A stretch of 54,707 bases of DNA from Candidatus Bathyarchaeota archaeon BA1 (GCA_001399805.1 LIHJ01000021.1:1-54707), one strand, 5' to 3'. Positions 16,414 to 25,354 are shown, numbered from the stretch's first letter. The notes: generated from the sequence alone by a model not told the origin. Numbers and translations are program-made.

Positions 16414-19400
16414 TTAGCGATTCTTCTGTGTTCGGACCAGTCCAACCCTTATTGATTCGCCACCGATCTTGAAGTCTGCTACATGCGACCCCGTGGGAGG
16501 TTCAGCCTTATATATCGCCGTTGATAAAGTTTCTGCGCCGATGTAGTGTCCATAGGTCGTGAAGACCTCGGTGAGCTTTGGCCCCGCAATGTAGTAGGTT
16601 TCTATTTGGTCCGCTATGTTGAAACCGGCTTCCTTGCGTTGGTTTTGTATGCGACGCACGATGTCTCGGGCTAAGCCCTCTTTTTTCAGCTCCTCTGTAA
16701 TGGTTATGTCCACGTCCATGGCGATGCCTTGCTCCTCTGCTAATGAGTAGCCCTCTTTCGGCTGGATGCGTACCTCAACCTCCTCAGGTAGCAAGGTGAT
16801 GATACCGCCTTCCACTGCAACATCAACACTAAGGCCCCTCTGAAATGCCTGGGCAAGGGCATTGGCGTCCATGCTGGCTACGAGGGCACATAACTTAGGA
16901 AACAGATGGCCGTGCTTCTTGCCGAGCACATCCGGTAACAGCCGTATCTCGTAATTCACCAGCTCCCCTCTTTCAGTGGTCAAGGCCAATTCCTTCACGT
17001 TGAGCTCGTCTTTGATCAGGTCAGTGAGCCGTTGAAGTCGATCCTGCACAGCCTTTTCCGCTACGATCATTGCTCTAAGCAGGGGTTGCCGCAACTTTAT
17101 TCGGGCCTTGCTGCGCGCTGAGCGGCCGAGACTGCTGACTCTGATGGCCAAATCCATGTCTTCCATTAACCCTTTATCGATAAGGGAGACATCGGCCGCT
17201 GGCCAATCGTTGTGATGTACGCTCTCCAAAGCATCGGGATTTACGCTACGCACTAGGCTCTGATACATCTCCTCGGTGACAAAGGGTATGAACGGTGCCA
17301 AAAGCTTAGTTAAGGTCGTCAGACAAGCATACAGTGTCGCGTAGCCAGCGTTCTTATCTACGTCCACCTCGCTTTTCCAGAACCTTCGCCTCGAGCGGCG
17401 CACATACCATGTGGACAATTCCTCCACAAACTGCTCCAACCTGGCTGTGGCGCCGGATGCATCATAATTTTCCATGTGATTGGTGACATCTTGAACGAGC
17501 ACCTGAAGCTTTGACAAGATCCATCGATCCAAAAGTGAGTATTGAATTGTGGTATTGTTCGGCTTCCACCCATCTAAGTTGGCATAGGTCACGAAGAAGC
17601 TGTACACATTCCACAGCGGGATCAGAAACCGCCGTGTAACCTCATTTGCTAATTTATAGCCGAAAAGTATATCGCCCTCCGGCTTACTTGCGCAGTAAAT
17701 CCACCGCATAACGTCCGCGCCCATGGTCTCGGCTGCGTCGTCAAACCAGATCACGTTACCCCAAGACCTGTGCATCTCCCTCCCGTCCTCAGCCAGCACT
17801 GATCCGTGGCCGAGGCAGGTGCGGAAGGGCGGGAGGCGCTCCATGATGGTGCTCATGGCCAACATGGAGTAGAACCAATTTCGAAACTGACCGGGTAGGG
17901 ATTCACAGATGAAATCGGCCGGGAACCAGCTCTTCCAATAACTTGGGTCTCGACGATACTCCAGTGTCGAGTATGCAACGATGCCAGCATCTAGCCACGG
18001 GTTTCCCACATCCTGGATACGGGAAACGACGGCTCCGCACTTGGGGCACGCGATCTTAACGGCGTCTATCCAGGGTCGATGCGGCGTGTGGCCCTCGAAA
18101 TCCTCCCAGCCCTCAACGGCCCGAGACTTCAACTCTTCCTCGCTGCCTATAACATCGAAGCTCCCACACTTCGGGCACTCCCAAATCGGTAGGGCCAGGC
18201 CCCAGTACCTCTTCTTGGATATCATCCAGTCTTCCATGTTCTGCAGCCAGTCCAGCTCTTGCTGTAGACCAAAATCTGGAATCCAGCGAATCTGCTTGGC
18301 AACTTCCATGATTTGGTAGCGGAGGTTGTCCTCCTTCTCCTGCTCAGTGATCCGTTCAAGCGGTTTGTCGAGTTTCTTTCCCATAGAGATGAACCACTCA
18401 TCCACGAGCCGGAAGACCAGCTCGCTGTTGCAACGCCAGCAGACAGGATACCGGTGGGTGTAATCCTCCACTTTGAGGAGTAGGCCTTTCTCCCTCAAGT
18501 TCTCTATGATTGGCTGAGCTGAGTCATAGACATGGGTGCCTGTGAGCCAACAGAATCCCTCAACAAAGACGCCGAACTCATTCAGTGGGGCCACGGCTGG
18601 TAAGCGATACTGCTTTCCAAGCTCCAAGTCCTCTTTACCACAACCGGGCGCGATGTGAACAACGCCTGTACCCTCGGTCTCACTCACTTCTTCCCAAGGG
18701 ATAACACGGTGCGCATCTATAGCTCCCAGCTTCTGCTCAGCGGGAAGCTCATCAAATGGACCTTCGTAGGTCCAGCCCTCCAGATCACCTCCCATCAGCT
18801 CCTCCATCACTTCGTATTTTTCCTTCGTAAGCACCCGGTTAAGGGCGACCTTGGCAAGATACAAGACCTCATCATTCCAGCGAACCTTCACATAGGACAT
18901 GTTCGGATGTACCGCAGCTGCAACATTGGAGGTCAGAGTCCAAGGTGTGGTCGTCCAGACAAGCAATGCTTCCTTTGGGCGCCCCCGCAGAGGAAACTTA
19001 ACGGTGAGTCCCGGATGAGTGAGCTCGCGATAGCCCTCCGTGACGATCTCGTGTTGTGAGAGCGCAGTGGAGCAGCGAGGGCACCAAGGCATCACATCCC
19101 TGCCTTTATAAATCCACCCACGCTCATGGCACTTCTTTAGAACCGCCCAGATGGTGTAGTTGTTCTCATCGGAGAAGGTGAAGTAGGAGCCACCCAACTG
19201 CGGTGTACCCAATTTGCCAACAATCCTCTCCGCCGTGTCAGACACAGGACCTGAAGGACCATGAACAGTTACAACTTCTTCCGGGTGTTCCAAGCGGTCA
19301 GCCAACTCCCGTAAGAGGTGTGGGTCGTCCCAGTCCATCCAATACCCTAAGCGAATCGACTGCTCGACCTGGATGGCGGCGAAGCGCAACGCTCGCTGCT

Positions 19401-19761
19401 TGCACCTCTTAACGAACTCAGCAATCCCGTAAGCCTCTATGTCCCGCTTGGACTTGAAGCCAAGGTGCCGCTCCACCTCGACCTCGATCCAGAGCCCCTG
19501 GCAGTCAAAGCCATTCTGGTAACGAAGATCAAAGCCCCTCATGGCTCGGTAGCGTTGAAACAGATCCTTATAGGTGCGTCCCCAGGCATGGTGGACGCCC
19601 ATGGGGTTGTTCGCGGTGATAGGTCCATCTACGAATGACCAGTGTTTCCTGCCTCGGTTTAGGGCTAAACGCTTCTTGAAAGCATCCGTGTCCTCCCACA
19701 ACTTAAGGATTCGATGCTCCAGTTTAGGGAAATCAACCATGGCCCCTACTTCTTTGAACAT
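16414..19761 (-). CDS. ileS: Isoleucyl-tRNA synthetase
   Basis: A 1115-residue class Ia synthetase for tRNA-Ile. The HIGH-equivalent is VHHAW within NNPMGVHHAWGRTYKD (residues 51-66) and the KMSKS-equivalent is MHRSWGN near residue 662, both strongly modified. The editing domain has LVWTTTPWTLTSNVA. Residues of about 170-195 hold a charged insert (LEHPEEVVTVHG) before the second half of the nucleotide fold. The C-terminal domain contains ARSKARIKLRQPL, typical of IleRS with tRNA anticodon-binding extensions. The start ATG follows GGATGAGGT. The combination of HHAW and MHRSW marks a subgroup I associate with several bacterial phyla, so transfer is possible but unproven. Identity as IleRS rather than LeuRS or ValRS is secure. 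Confidence 0.95.
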   Translation of the reverse strand: MFKEVGAMVDFPKLEHRILKLWEDTDAFKKRLALNRGRKHWSFVDGPITANNPMGVHHAWGRTYKDLFQRYRAMRGFDLRYQNGFDCQGLWIEVEVERHLGFKSKRDIEAYGIAEFVKRCKQRALRFAAIQVEQSIRLGYWMDWDDPHLLRELADRLEHPEEVVTVHGPSGPVSDTAERIVGKLGTPQLGGSYFTFSDENNYTIWAVLKKCHERGWIYKGRDVMPWCPRCSTALSQHEIVTEGYRELTHPGLTVKFPLRGRPKEALLVWTTTPWTLTSNVAAAVHPNMSYVKVRWNDEVLYLAKVALNRVLTKEKYEVMEELMGGDLEGWTYEGPFDELPAEQKLGAIDAHRVIPWEEVSETEGTGVVHIAPGCGKEDLELGKQYRLPAVAPLNEFGVFVEGFCWLTGTHVYDSAQPIIENLREKGLLLKVEDYTHRYPVCWRCNSELVFRLVDEWFISMGKKLDKPLERITEQEKEDNLRYQIMEVAKQIRWIPDFGLQQELDWLQNMEDWMISKKRYWGLALPIWECPKCGSFDVIGSEEELKSRAVEGWEDFEGHTPHRPWIDAVKIACPKCGAVVSRIQDVGNPWLDAGIVAYSTLEYRRDPSYWKSWFPADFICESLPGQFRNWFYSMLAMSTIMERLPPFRTCLGHGSVLAEDGREMHRSWGNVIWFDDAAETMGADVMRWIYCASKPEGDILFGYKLANEVTRRFLIPLWNVYSFFVTYANLDGWKPNNTTIQYSLLDRWILSKLQVLVQDVTNHMENYDASGATARLEQFVEELSTWYVRRSRRRFWKSEVDVDKNAGYATLYACLTTLTKLLAPFIPFVTEEMYQSLVRSVNPDALESVHHNDWPAADVSLIDKGLMEDMDLAIRVSSLGRSARSKARIKLRQPLLRAMIVAEKAVQDRLQRLTDLIKDELNVKELALTTERGELVNYEIRLLPDVLGKKHGHLFPKLCALVASMDANALAQAFQRGLSVDVAVEGGIITLLPEEVEVRIQPKEGYSLAEEQGIAMDVDITITEELKKEGLARDIVRRIQNQRKEAGFNIADQIETYYIAGPKLTEVFTTYGHYIGAETLSTAIYKAEPPTGSHVADFKIGGESIRVGLVRTQKNR

Positions 19762-20058
19762 TTTTACCTCATCCCCCCAAGCATTAACAGAAGCAGTGCT
19801 AGTTTTACATGTTTCATTTTAGTTTTCCAGGGTTCTTCTTTTCGAGGCTCCACCAGACGATAATCTAACACCGTCCAGTTCTTAGGATCCCCGTCGAATT
19901 TGGTGGCCACCTCTCATCCGGATACACCCGCCCAACATTCAAAATATCCTTAGACAAATATAACCTTTGCCTTTATGACAAAACCTATGAAAAGCGTTAA
20001 CTACGCAAAATGTTACATCACTTGACGAGGAGGCCTTTTAGAAAAGGAGGTATGCTTT

Positions 20059-20404
20059 ATGGAAGAACTCTGTGATAAAATTATTAGGCTTAGATGGCCG
20101 AGTCCTGTCCGTCATCATTACGGATCGAGCGAGTGGAAACATCCGCGGGATTAAGGTGAGCCCGGAGGTCACCTCTGTTTCCCAGCATAAAATGGACCTT
20201 CTCTCCGTATATGAGCGCGTTCTTATGGGGCTGGACGATAAGGTTGGGGAAATGTATGGGGCTTGCAACTTCATGGTTTTCAGTTTTTCCCAAGCCCACA
20301 CCATCATCCTGCTATTGGAGAAGATCACCGTTATAGTTAATGCCAAACCTGACGTGCCCCTCGACATCATACCGAGGATAAAGAAAACGGCAGAGGACAC
20401 ATGA
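20059..20404 (+). pseudogene. Small archaeal protein (DUF6659-like), frameshifted near its start
   Basis: An ATG at 20059 has a near-perfect ribosome site (AAAAGGAGG, eight bases away) and encodes MEELCDKIIRL. At about 20087-20093 the conserved-looking continuation DGRVLSVIITDRASGNIRGI moves one base into the next frame, which runs to 20404; in that frame only a GTG at 20072 without a site could start. One extra base in GGCTTAGATGG explains both. The body resembles the DUF6659/roadblock-like small proteins common in Thaumarchaeota and relatives (predicted alternation of strands and helices, about 110 residues). Role unknown. Confidence 0.5.
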
Positions 20405-20770
20405 AGGTGGCAATTCCTGATATTTATTAAGCAGCCCCCTAGAATTTTAAGAAGTCATTAAACGAAAAAAGAATGAGGGTTACCATAGCATTGCTGAAAA
20501 CATCAGCATCACCATCAATAATAGTGTTATAGACAGCTTTCTAACATTCTTTCCGCTTTTCAACATGTACCTTCCTTTCTCCATTTTATCTTACAGACCC
20601 CAAAACGTAAACAAATACACCAAAATACCGTAGATGGTGTGTTGAAGAATGCATATCTGTTGTGTTTGCCAGAAGCTTGAGGGGTTTTGGCTAAGCTGTG
20701 TACCACAGTAAGGCTTAAACAAATCCCACTTCAAGAATCGCTGCCAAGAAAAAGATGAGGTAAATTATGG
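20405..20770. other. Non-coding spacer
   Basis: About 366 bases between convergent genes. I see no coding frame above 20 codons, repeats or RNA gene in it. Confidence 0.4.
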
Positions 20771-21259
20771 TTATGCCCTGTTTGTTGAGCTGTTTGTCAA
20801 GATTTTATGTATAGACCGGTATATTCCGTAACATTCAACTATTCCATGGGGGAGACTTGCAAGCATGATGATTGAGAGGAGGTCGATTACGATTTGTCTA
20901 TGGAGAAAGGTGCCCACTCTCAGGATGCTTACCGTGAGGATCAATGCGGTGAATATGAATGCGAAGAGGCGGGGATGATGAAGCACAGCATACTCGATGT
21001 CCCTTTTAGGAAGAAAGGTGAGGACAAACTCCACGTAGAACCTCATTTCAATGATTATGAGGGAGACCGCTATGACGTTGTGGATAAAAACCAGCGTGAT
21101 AGCTAGGGGCGAATTCGCAAAAATGGCTTTTACATGGCCTAAGAAAAACCTGTTTTCAAGGTAAGGTAAGCAAAGGCCAAGAAGAATATGAAGACACAGC
21201 CAAAAGAACACGATCTCAAAGTCAAGATTCAGATATATTTCGATCAGAATGGTAGACAT
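20771..21259 (-). CDS. Polytopic membrane protein, possible SpoIIM/DUF95 relative
   Basis: The 162-residue protein has four to five hydrophobic helices (about residues 14-33, 51-70, 77-88, 96-112 and 122-137). The segment ASLPHGIVECYGIY near residues 132-145 recalls the LPHGI-x-E motif of SpoIIM/DUF95 membrane proteins, and the preceding IFANSPLAITLVFIHNVIAV also fits. The protein is somewhat short for that family, so the assignment is tentative. It lies 26 bases upstream of pyrK on the same strand with no obvious functional link. Confidence 0.5.
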   Translation of the reverse strand: MSTILIEIYLNLDFEIVFFWLCLHILLGLCLPYLENRFFLGHVKAIFANSPLAITLVFIHNVIAVSLIIIEMRFYVEFVLTFLPKRDIEYAVLHHPRLFAFIFTALILTVSILRVGTFLHRQIVIDLLSIIMLASLPHGIVECYGIYRSIHKILTNSSTNRA

Positions 21260-21285
21260 GTAGAATGAAGGTGTGTCTCAGAAAC

Positions 21286-22110
21286 CTACAGCCCAATCTT
21301 CCTTCCATCAAATCCTCTTTTGAAACGTCCAAACTCGCCCCTTACCTCCCTCAATTGTTCACTGGAGAAGACGGGGCCATCCTTACAAACCCTCAGCCTC
21401 CCTATCACACAGCCCCCACACAACCCCATGGCGCAGTGCATGATCCGCTCCAGGCTGGCTTGAAGAGGCACCTTGTATCTCTCCGCCAGCAGGAACATCT
21501 TACGCATCATCTGCTCCGGACCACATGTATAGATCATGTCAAGCCTTTCCTTCATCAGGATTTGTTCCGCTGGTCCCGTGACAAGACCCCTCAACCCGTA
21601 GCTTCCATCCTCTGTTGTGGCCATAACCCTTGCTTCAACCTTCGAGAGGGCTCTCCCTATCCTATCTAAGAATAGGAGTTCATCCCTTGTTTTTGCCCCA
21701 AGCAGAAAGGTGATTTGGGTGGTGCGTCCCATAAGGTTTTCAGCCAGGGGCACCAAGGAAGCCAGCCCTGTTCCCCCACCAACAATCATTATCTTTCCGC
21801 TGGTCAGGGTGAAGCCGTTACCGAAGGGCCCACGAATCCCAAGGGCGTCTCCAACCTTCCTTTGATGAAGGGCCTCCGTGGCTTCACCCACCACAGCCAC
21901 AGTTATTGAGGAGAACCCGTTTGGGCGTATGGTGGATAGGCTCAGGGGGATCTCATCAACTCCAGGAACCCAAACCATGACAAACTGACCCGGCCTGCCC
22001 CTCTCGCAAAGTCTATCGTGGAAGGTGAACGTCTTAACGGTAGGGGTCTCCCTCTTCACCCCTTGAATCCTGACAATTCTTAAGCGGTTAAAGGTGGTGA
22101 GAGAGTCCAA
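21286..22110 (-). CDS. pyrK: Dihydroorotate dehydrogenase electron-transfer subunit
   Basis: PyrK takes electrons from PyrD through FAD and a [2Fe-2S] cluster to NAD. Visible are the FAD-binding PLSLST (residues 55-60), the NAD-binding IVGGGTGLASLVPLA, TCGPEQMM and the cluster cysteines C226, C231, C234 and C242 (HCAMGLCGGC...VC). The length of 274 fits. The TTG start lies inside the end of pyrD (23-base overlap), as expected for a translationally coupled pyrDK pair in pyrimidine synthesis. In some genomes homologous proteins serve other flavin dehydrogenases; here pyrD is adjacent, so this role is well supported. Confidence 0.93.
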   Translation of the reverse strand: MDSLTTFNRLRIVRIQGVKRETPTVKTFTFHDRLCERGRPGQFVMVWVPGVDEIPLSLSTIRPNGFSSITVAVVGEATEALHQRKVGDALGIRGPFGNGFTLTSGKIMIVGGGTGLASLVPLAENLMGRTTQITFLLGAKTRDELLFLDRIGRALSKVEARVMATTEDGSYGLRGLVTGPAEQILMKERLDMIYTCGPEQMMRKMFLLAERYKVPLQASLERIMHCAMGLCGGCVIGRLRVCKDGPVFSSEQLREVRGEFGRFKRGFDGRKIGL

Positions 22111-23005
22111 CGATCTCTTTCACGCTCCTATAGCCCCTCTTTTTGAGGTAGGTATCCACCCCCATCATGATGGATTTGAACATGCCGAGCCCCTTGAAAG
22201 CGATGGCTGTTCCAATCTGAACCGCCGAGGCACCAGCCAACATAAACTCCACGGCATCTCGCCACGTCATGATTCCACCGCAACCAATCACCGGGACATC
22301 CAACTCCTGATAAAGCTCGTACACGCATCTGATGGCGATGGGCTTGATCGCAGGGCCAGATAATCCACCCACCCTATTCGCCAATATGGGTCGGGTCGTC
22401 TCCACATCAATTGCCATGGCCCTCACGGCGTTGATGGCGGTTACGGCGTCCGCACCAGCCCTAACCGCCTGCCTAGCCACCTCGGCAATGTCTGCCACAT
22501 TGGGCGTCAACTTCACGAAGACAGGCTTGTCCACCACCCTCTTCACGCTCCCCACAACCTCCGCCACCAACCTCGGGTTTTGCCCGATCTCCGCCCCCGT
22601 TTTCTCAACATGAGGACACGACACATTCAACTCCAACGCGTCCGCGCCAGCCTCAACCGCTGCCCTCGCAACCTCAGAGAACTCCTCCGCTGAAAAGCCA
22701 AAGACGCTTACAATAACGGGAACCCCTCCCTCCCTTGCTTCACGTATTTCCTCGGCGAAATGATGAATGCCAGGGTTGGGGAGCCCCATGGCGTTGAGTA
22801 ACCCGCACCCCACTTGAACAACGGTTGGGTTGGGATAACCCTCACGAGGCCTTAACCCCACGGACTTTGTAACCACAGCCCCAGGACCGGCATCCATCAC
22901 CCTCCTTAAAGACAGCCCCGTTAACCCAAGAACCCCAGCGGCCAGCATAACAGGATTTCTCAATCTAAGACCCGCTATATCAACACTGATATCAACCATT
23001 GGCAA
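22088..23005 (-). CDS. pyrD: Dihydroorotate dehydrogenase, class 1B catalytic subunit
   Basis: PyrD oxidises dihydroorotate to orotate in the cytoplasm using FMN. The catalytic cysteine C130 sits in ELNVSCPHVEK, FMN contacts appear in VKLTPNVADI, AINAV and the C-terminal VIGCGGIMTW and GASAVQIGTA. The presence of pyrK and the cysteine base define class 1B (NAD-linked). The 305 residues match. The first codon is TTG, with an ATG two codons later; either could be used. The upstream region is AT-rich, so the pair probably has its own promoter. No other pyr genes are in the window. Confidence 0.95.
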   Translation of the reverse strand: MPMVDISVDIAGLRLRNPVMLAAGVLGLTGLSLRRVMDAGPGAVVTKSVGLRPREGYPNPTVVQVGCGLLNAMGLPNPGIHHFAEEIREAREGGVPVIVSVFGFSAEEFSEVARAAVEAGADALELNVSCPHVEKTGAEIGQNPRLVAEVVGSVKRVVDKPVFVKLTPNVADIAEVARQAVRAGADAVTAINAVRAMAIDVETTRPILANRVGGLSGPAIKPIAIRCVYELYQELDVPVIGCGGIMTWRDAVEFMLAGASAVQIGTAIAFKGLGMFKSIMMGVDTYLKKRGYRSVKEIVGLSHHL

Positions 23006-23147
23006 TCACTTCCCTACTCTGAGGAAGTTTAGATTCGTTCGCTTACAAACTTTGCTCATTTCCACGAAAGTTCGTCGATATAATGAAATAGACCCAAAAC
23101 AATTTTTGCCATGATAAAGGCCAATTAGGCAACATTTAATCTTTGAG

Positions 23148-23408
23148 TCATTTATTATCAAGTGGGCCGCCATGGCTTCTCTTGAGAAGGACCTCAACAA
23201 CCTCCCTTTTCTCGTTTGCAAGGTCCGCAAGGGTTTTCAATAGCCCCCTCTTTGAGGCGTCCCACACCTCCAAGGCCACGAGTTCACCCATCTCGTCAAA
23301 GCCTAAAACCACATCGTTGTCTAAGAGCTTCTCATCCTTTATAGCTCCCTCCCTGAGCTTCACCGCTAAGATGTCCGCCTTAGGATCATATCTGATAACT
23401 AGATCCAT
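23148..23408 (-). CDS. DUF2283 family protein
   Basis: An 86-residue protein opening IRYDPKADILAVKLREG, the DUF2283 signature of paired beta strands, followed by DNDVVLGFDEMGELVALEV. The C-terminal 30 residues form a charged helix. It overlaps the preceding gene by ten bases. In archaea and bacteria DUF2283 proteins are often encoded right after a DUF4258 protein, an arrangement thought to be a toxin-antitoxin-like module; the pair here fits. Function is inferred only from the pairing. Confidence 0.72.
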   Translation of the reverse strand: MDLVIRYDPKADILAVKLREGAIKDEKLLDNDVVLGFDEMGELVALEVWDASKRGLLKTLADLANEKREVVEVLLKRSHGGPLDNK

Positions 23409-23671
23409 CTCCCAATCCTCCTCCTTCTATCCACCACCTCTCTAAGCTCGCTGCTGTATATTACCGTTACGACTAGAAGGTCGCCATCGGTCTTCTCATA
23501 AATCACTGCACTACTATGGCTCCAGCTAAGGGCCACAAACCTTCCCGTCAGGGCGTCGTACAGTAGTTCATCGGGATTCTTTACGATCGCGATTACCGCT
23601 TGCTCCGTTATGCCCAGTTTCCTAATTTCTCTTATGAGCTTATCCTTTGCATGCTCTGTAAACACTATCAC
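23399..23671 (-). CDS. DUF4258-like protein, putative toxin partner
   Basis: A 90-residue basic protein starting IVFTEHAKDKLIREIRKLGI, with a later GRFVALSWSHSSAVIYEK and LLVVTVIYSSE. This order (F-x-x-HA-x-x-x-I...R, then strands) resembles DUF4258 and the wider RelE-like group. It ends inside the start of the DUF2283 gene. I propose it as the toxin half; no catalytic residues are established for the family, so activity is inference. Confidence 0.65.
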   Translation of the reverse strand: MIVFTEHAKDKLIREIRKLGITEQAVIAIVKNPDELLYDALTGRFVALSWSHSSAVIYEKTDGDLLVVTVIYSSELREVVDRRRRIGRWI

Positions 23672-23784
23672 CTAATTCACCAAGCTGTTAAAAGAGAGAT
23701 TAATAGCGTCTGTTAACTGAAAAATCATGGTAAAACAAATTTTTGTTAATATATTTATAAAGTGAGGATGATTTCCTAATATCG

Positions 23785-24144
23785 TCAACACAACCTTCTC
23801 CTGCTCGGTAGTTGCGCTGCTCTCATTCTTCTTCTGGTGGCCGTACGTTTTCCCCCGACGCTGTAGAGGAAGATGCGTGCCGAAGAGGGACCCAATCGGC
23901 TGAATTTCACGCCGAGCTCTTTGATAATTGAGGCGTAGTTCTTGGATTTATCGAGGCTGTCGAGGAAAGAGCGAAAGGACCCGTGTTCCTTTCTTATGCT
24001 TTGAAATTGCTTTGCATTATTAATTGTTGCAATTATCTTTGCTCGATTCCTCACTATGCTCGCGTCACCCATTAGTCGCTTCACATCGCTTTCATCGAAT
24101 CTTGCAACTTCATCGATGGAGAAAGCCTTGAAAGCGCGCGATAA
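23785..24144 (-). pseudogene. 3-methyladenine DNA glycosylase-like protein, N-terminally truncated
   Basis: The frame encodes FSIDEVARFDESDVKRLMGD, SIVRNRAKIIATINNAKQF, EHGSFRSFLDSL and RLGPSSARIFLYSVG, matching the C-terminal two thirds of COG2818 (Tag-like) glycosylases that remove alkylated bases. The frame opens only at a TAG (24145-24147), and the family's N-terminal 50 or so residues, with part of the active site, are missing. The first start-like codon is GTG 24084, inside the domain. The break coincides with a GC-alternating element (24131-24144). The last 20 residues (RRRMRAAQLPSRRR) look like read-on into foreign sequence. I consider it a dead fragment. Confidence 0.6.
24131..24144. 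repeat. GC-alternating palindrome, degenerate
   Basis: AAAGCGCGCGATAA: core GCGCGCG with imperfect A/T arms, at the point where the truncated glycosylase frame begins. Confidence 0.45.
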
Positions 24145-24245
24145 CTATATAAAAGAAGCCCAAAACGGGCTTATTTTCTGTTTTGACACTATCGATGTTT
24201 TAGCATTGATTAGTCGTTTTTGACGTGCTCGAAAACGATTTCTTA

Positions 24246-24686
24246 TTAAGCGAAACTAGTTTCAGCTATTACATCTTCTGGGAAGACCACTTCGGTTAAT
24301 TGCTTTATCTCAGCCCTGTGGAAGTGTTCTTCATCTAATGTTACTAGTTTATGAACCTTCGTGTTTAAACAGGTTTTCAGATGAAGCGCATCAGCACTTG
24401 GCAGGCGTTGTTGTTTAAGAACGTAATCGATGGAACGAAAAAGGTGTTCGTTGACTGATGTCACTTGAGTTAGCTTGAGAATCTCATTAATGCAATCGAG
24501 AATGACCCTCTGTTCGAGTCCATACTTTATAAGACCTCGCGCAATTTCCAATAGAGACCATCCCGATGTAAATGCTAAATGCTTTCCTTGAGCAATCAAA
24601 CTGAGCAATGAACGAGAGGCAGTGTGATGGGGGTCTCCTCGCCAGAAAGCCGCGACGAGCACTGAGGCATCCAAGTAGACTTTCAA
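24246..24686 (-). CDS. PIN-domain ribonuclease, VapC-like toxin
   Basis: A 146-residue PIN domain with the four acidic residues expected for metal-dependent RNA cleavage: D6 in YLDASVLVA, E47 in SLLEIARG, D99 in PSADALHL and D118 in LVTLDEEHF. It is the last gene of a three-gene unit, two bases after the stop of the upstream 113-residue gene. Co-transcription with that gene suggests a toxin-antitoxin pair, but the partner is not a recognisable VapB. Targets of such nucleases are commonly tRNA or rRNA; none can be inferred here. Confidence 0.88.
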   Translation of the reverse strand: MKVYLDASVLVAAFWRGDPHHTASRSLLSLIAQGKHLAFTSGWSLLEIARGLIKYGLEQRVILDCINEILKLTQVTSVNEHLFRSIDYVLKQQRLPSADALHLKTCLNTKVHKLVTLDEEHFHRAEIKQLTEVVFPEDVIAETSFA

Positions 24687-24688
24687 GC

Positions 24689-25030
24689 TTATTCTTCTTC
24701 CCTTACTTCTCGGATAATTTGAGCTGCGGTCTTACCTTGTGGTAATAGTCTGCTTACCTCTTCCGTCAGAGCGTCAATGTTATCTAAAGCTCCCTCTTTA
24801 ACCATATATCCACGCAAAGAAAGTTCAAGTAGTATCTGAAATTTTCTCATGGCTTCTTCTTCTGTTCTCGACAACTTCGTCAAATCTGGGAAAGGTGTTA
24901 TTAGAGTAGTCGATAGCGTAGGCTTACTATATTCTATCATTACGTTTTCTATGCTTCTTAAAGGTTCAATGGTGGGGTGTATACCATTGACTCTAACTAG
25001 TGAAGGCGACCATTCCAGTTCTAGCGACAA
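24689..25030 (-). CDS. Small protein, candidate antitoxin of the PIN nuclease
   Basis: 113 residues. The N-terminal half (SLELEWSPSLVRVNGIHPT) is strand-rich; the C-terminal half is helical, with a GYMVKEGALDNIDALTEEV segment and a charged end QIIREVREEE. It abuts both neighbours (start one base after the upstream gene, stop two bases before the PIN gene), so translation is coupled. I do not recognise a family. The position directly upstream of a PIN gene is that of an antitoxin, but no DNA-binding motif is evident. Confidence 0.6.
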   Translation of the reverse strand: MSLELEWSPSLVRVNGIHPTIEPLRSIENVMIEYSKPTLSTTLITPFPDLTKLSRTEEEAMRKFQILLELSLRGYMVKEGALDNIDALTEEVSRLLPQGKTAAQIIREVREEE

Positions 25031-25294
25031 TCATACCACCACGGGACGTTTTAATTTTTCTGGTACATTGTGTACTGCAACAATGTTTCCTGATTTTATT
25101 AAATAATGTGGATCACCAGTTGCTGGGTCATATGCGTCTAATCTTAAAACATTAGTGAGCACTAACTTAATTTTTAGGGTCTCTCCATCCTTGAGAACGT
25201 ATTCATTCCAATCTTCCTTTACAGTTTTAAAGCTAACCTCTGTTGCTTCAACTTCTCTACCTTGGAAAAGAATTTTCATGTTTTTATTCTCCAC
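25031..25294 (-). CDS. Conserved-looking small protein, first gene of the PIN operon
   Basis: An 87-residue, mostly beta-strand protein (ILFQGREVEATEVSFKTVKE, then LKIKLVLTNVLRLDAYDPAT and IVAVHNVPE). Small proteins of this kind occur beside PIN and other accessory genes in archaea, but I know no function. The ATG at 25294 (or the second at 25279) has no strong ribosome site. A GC-alternating palindrome lies 45 bases upstream (25339-25354), where a promoter or operator would be. Confidence 0.62.
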   Translation of the reverse strand: MENKNMKILFQGREVEATEVSFKTVKEDWNEYVLKDGETLKIKLVLTNVLRLDAYDPATGDPHYLIKSGNIVAVHNVPEKLKRPVVV

Positions 25295-25338
25295 CAGACA
25301 TAACGATATGCATTATATGCTTATAAAATTTATGAATC

Positions 25339-25354
25339 TTAGCGCGCGCGCTAA
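25339..25354. repeat. TTAG(CG)4CTAA palindrome
   Basis: TTAGCGCGCGCGCTAA, the longest core in the family, 45 bases upstream of the PIN operon. Confidence 0.75.
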
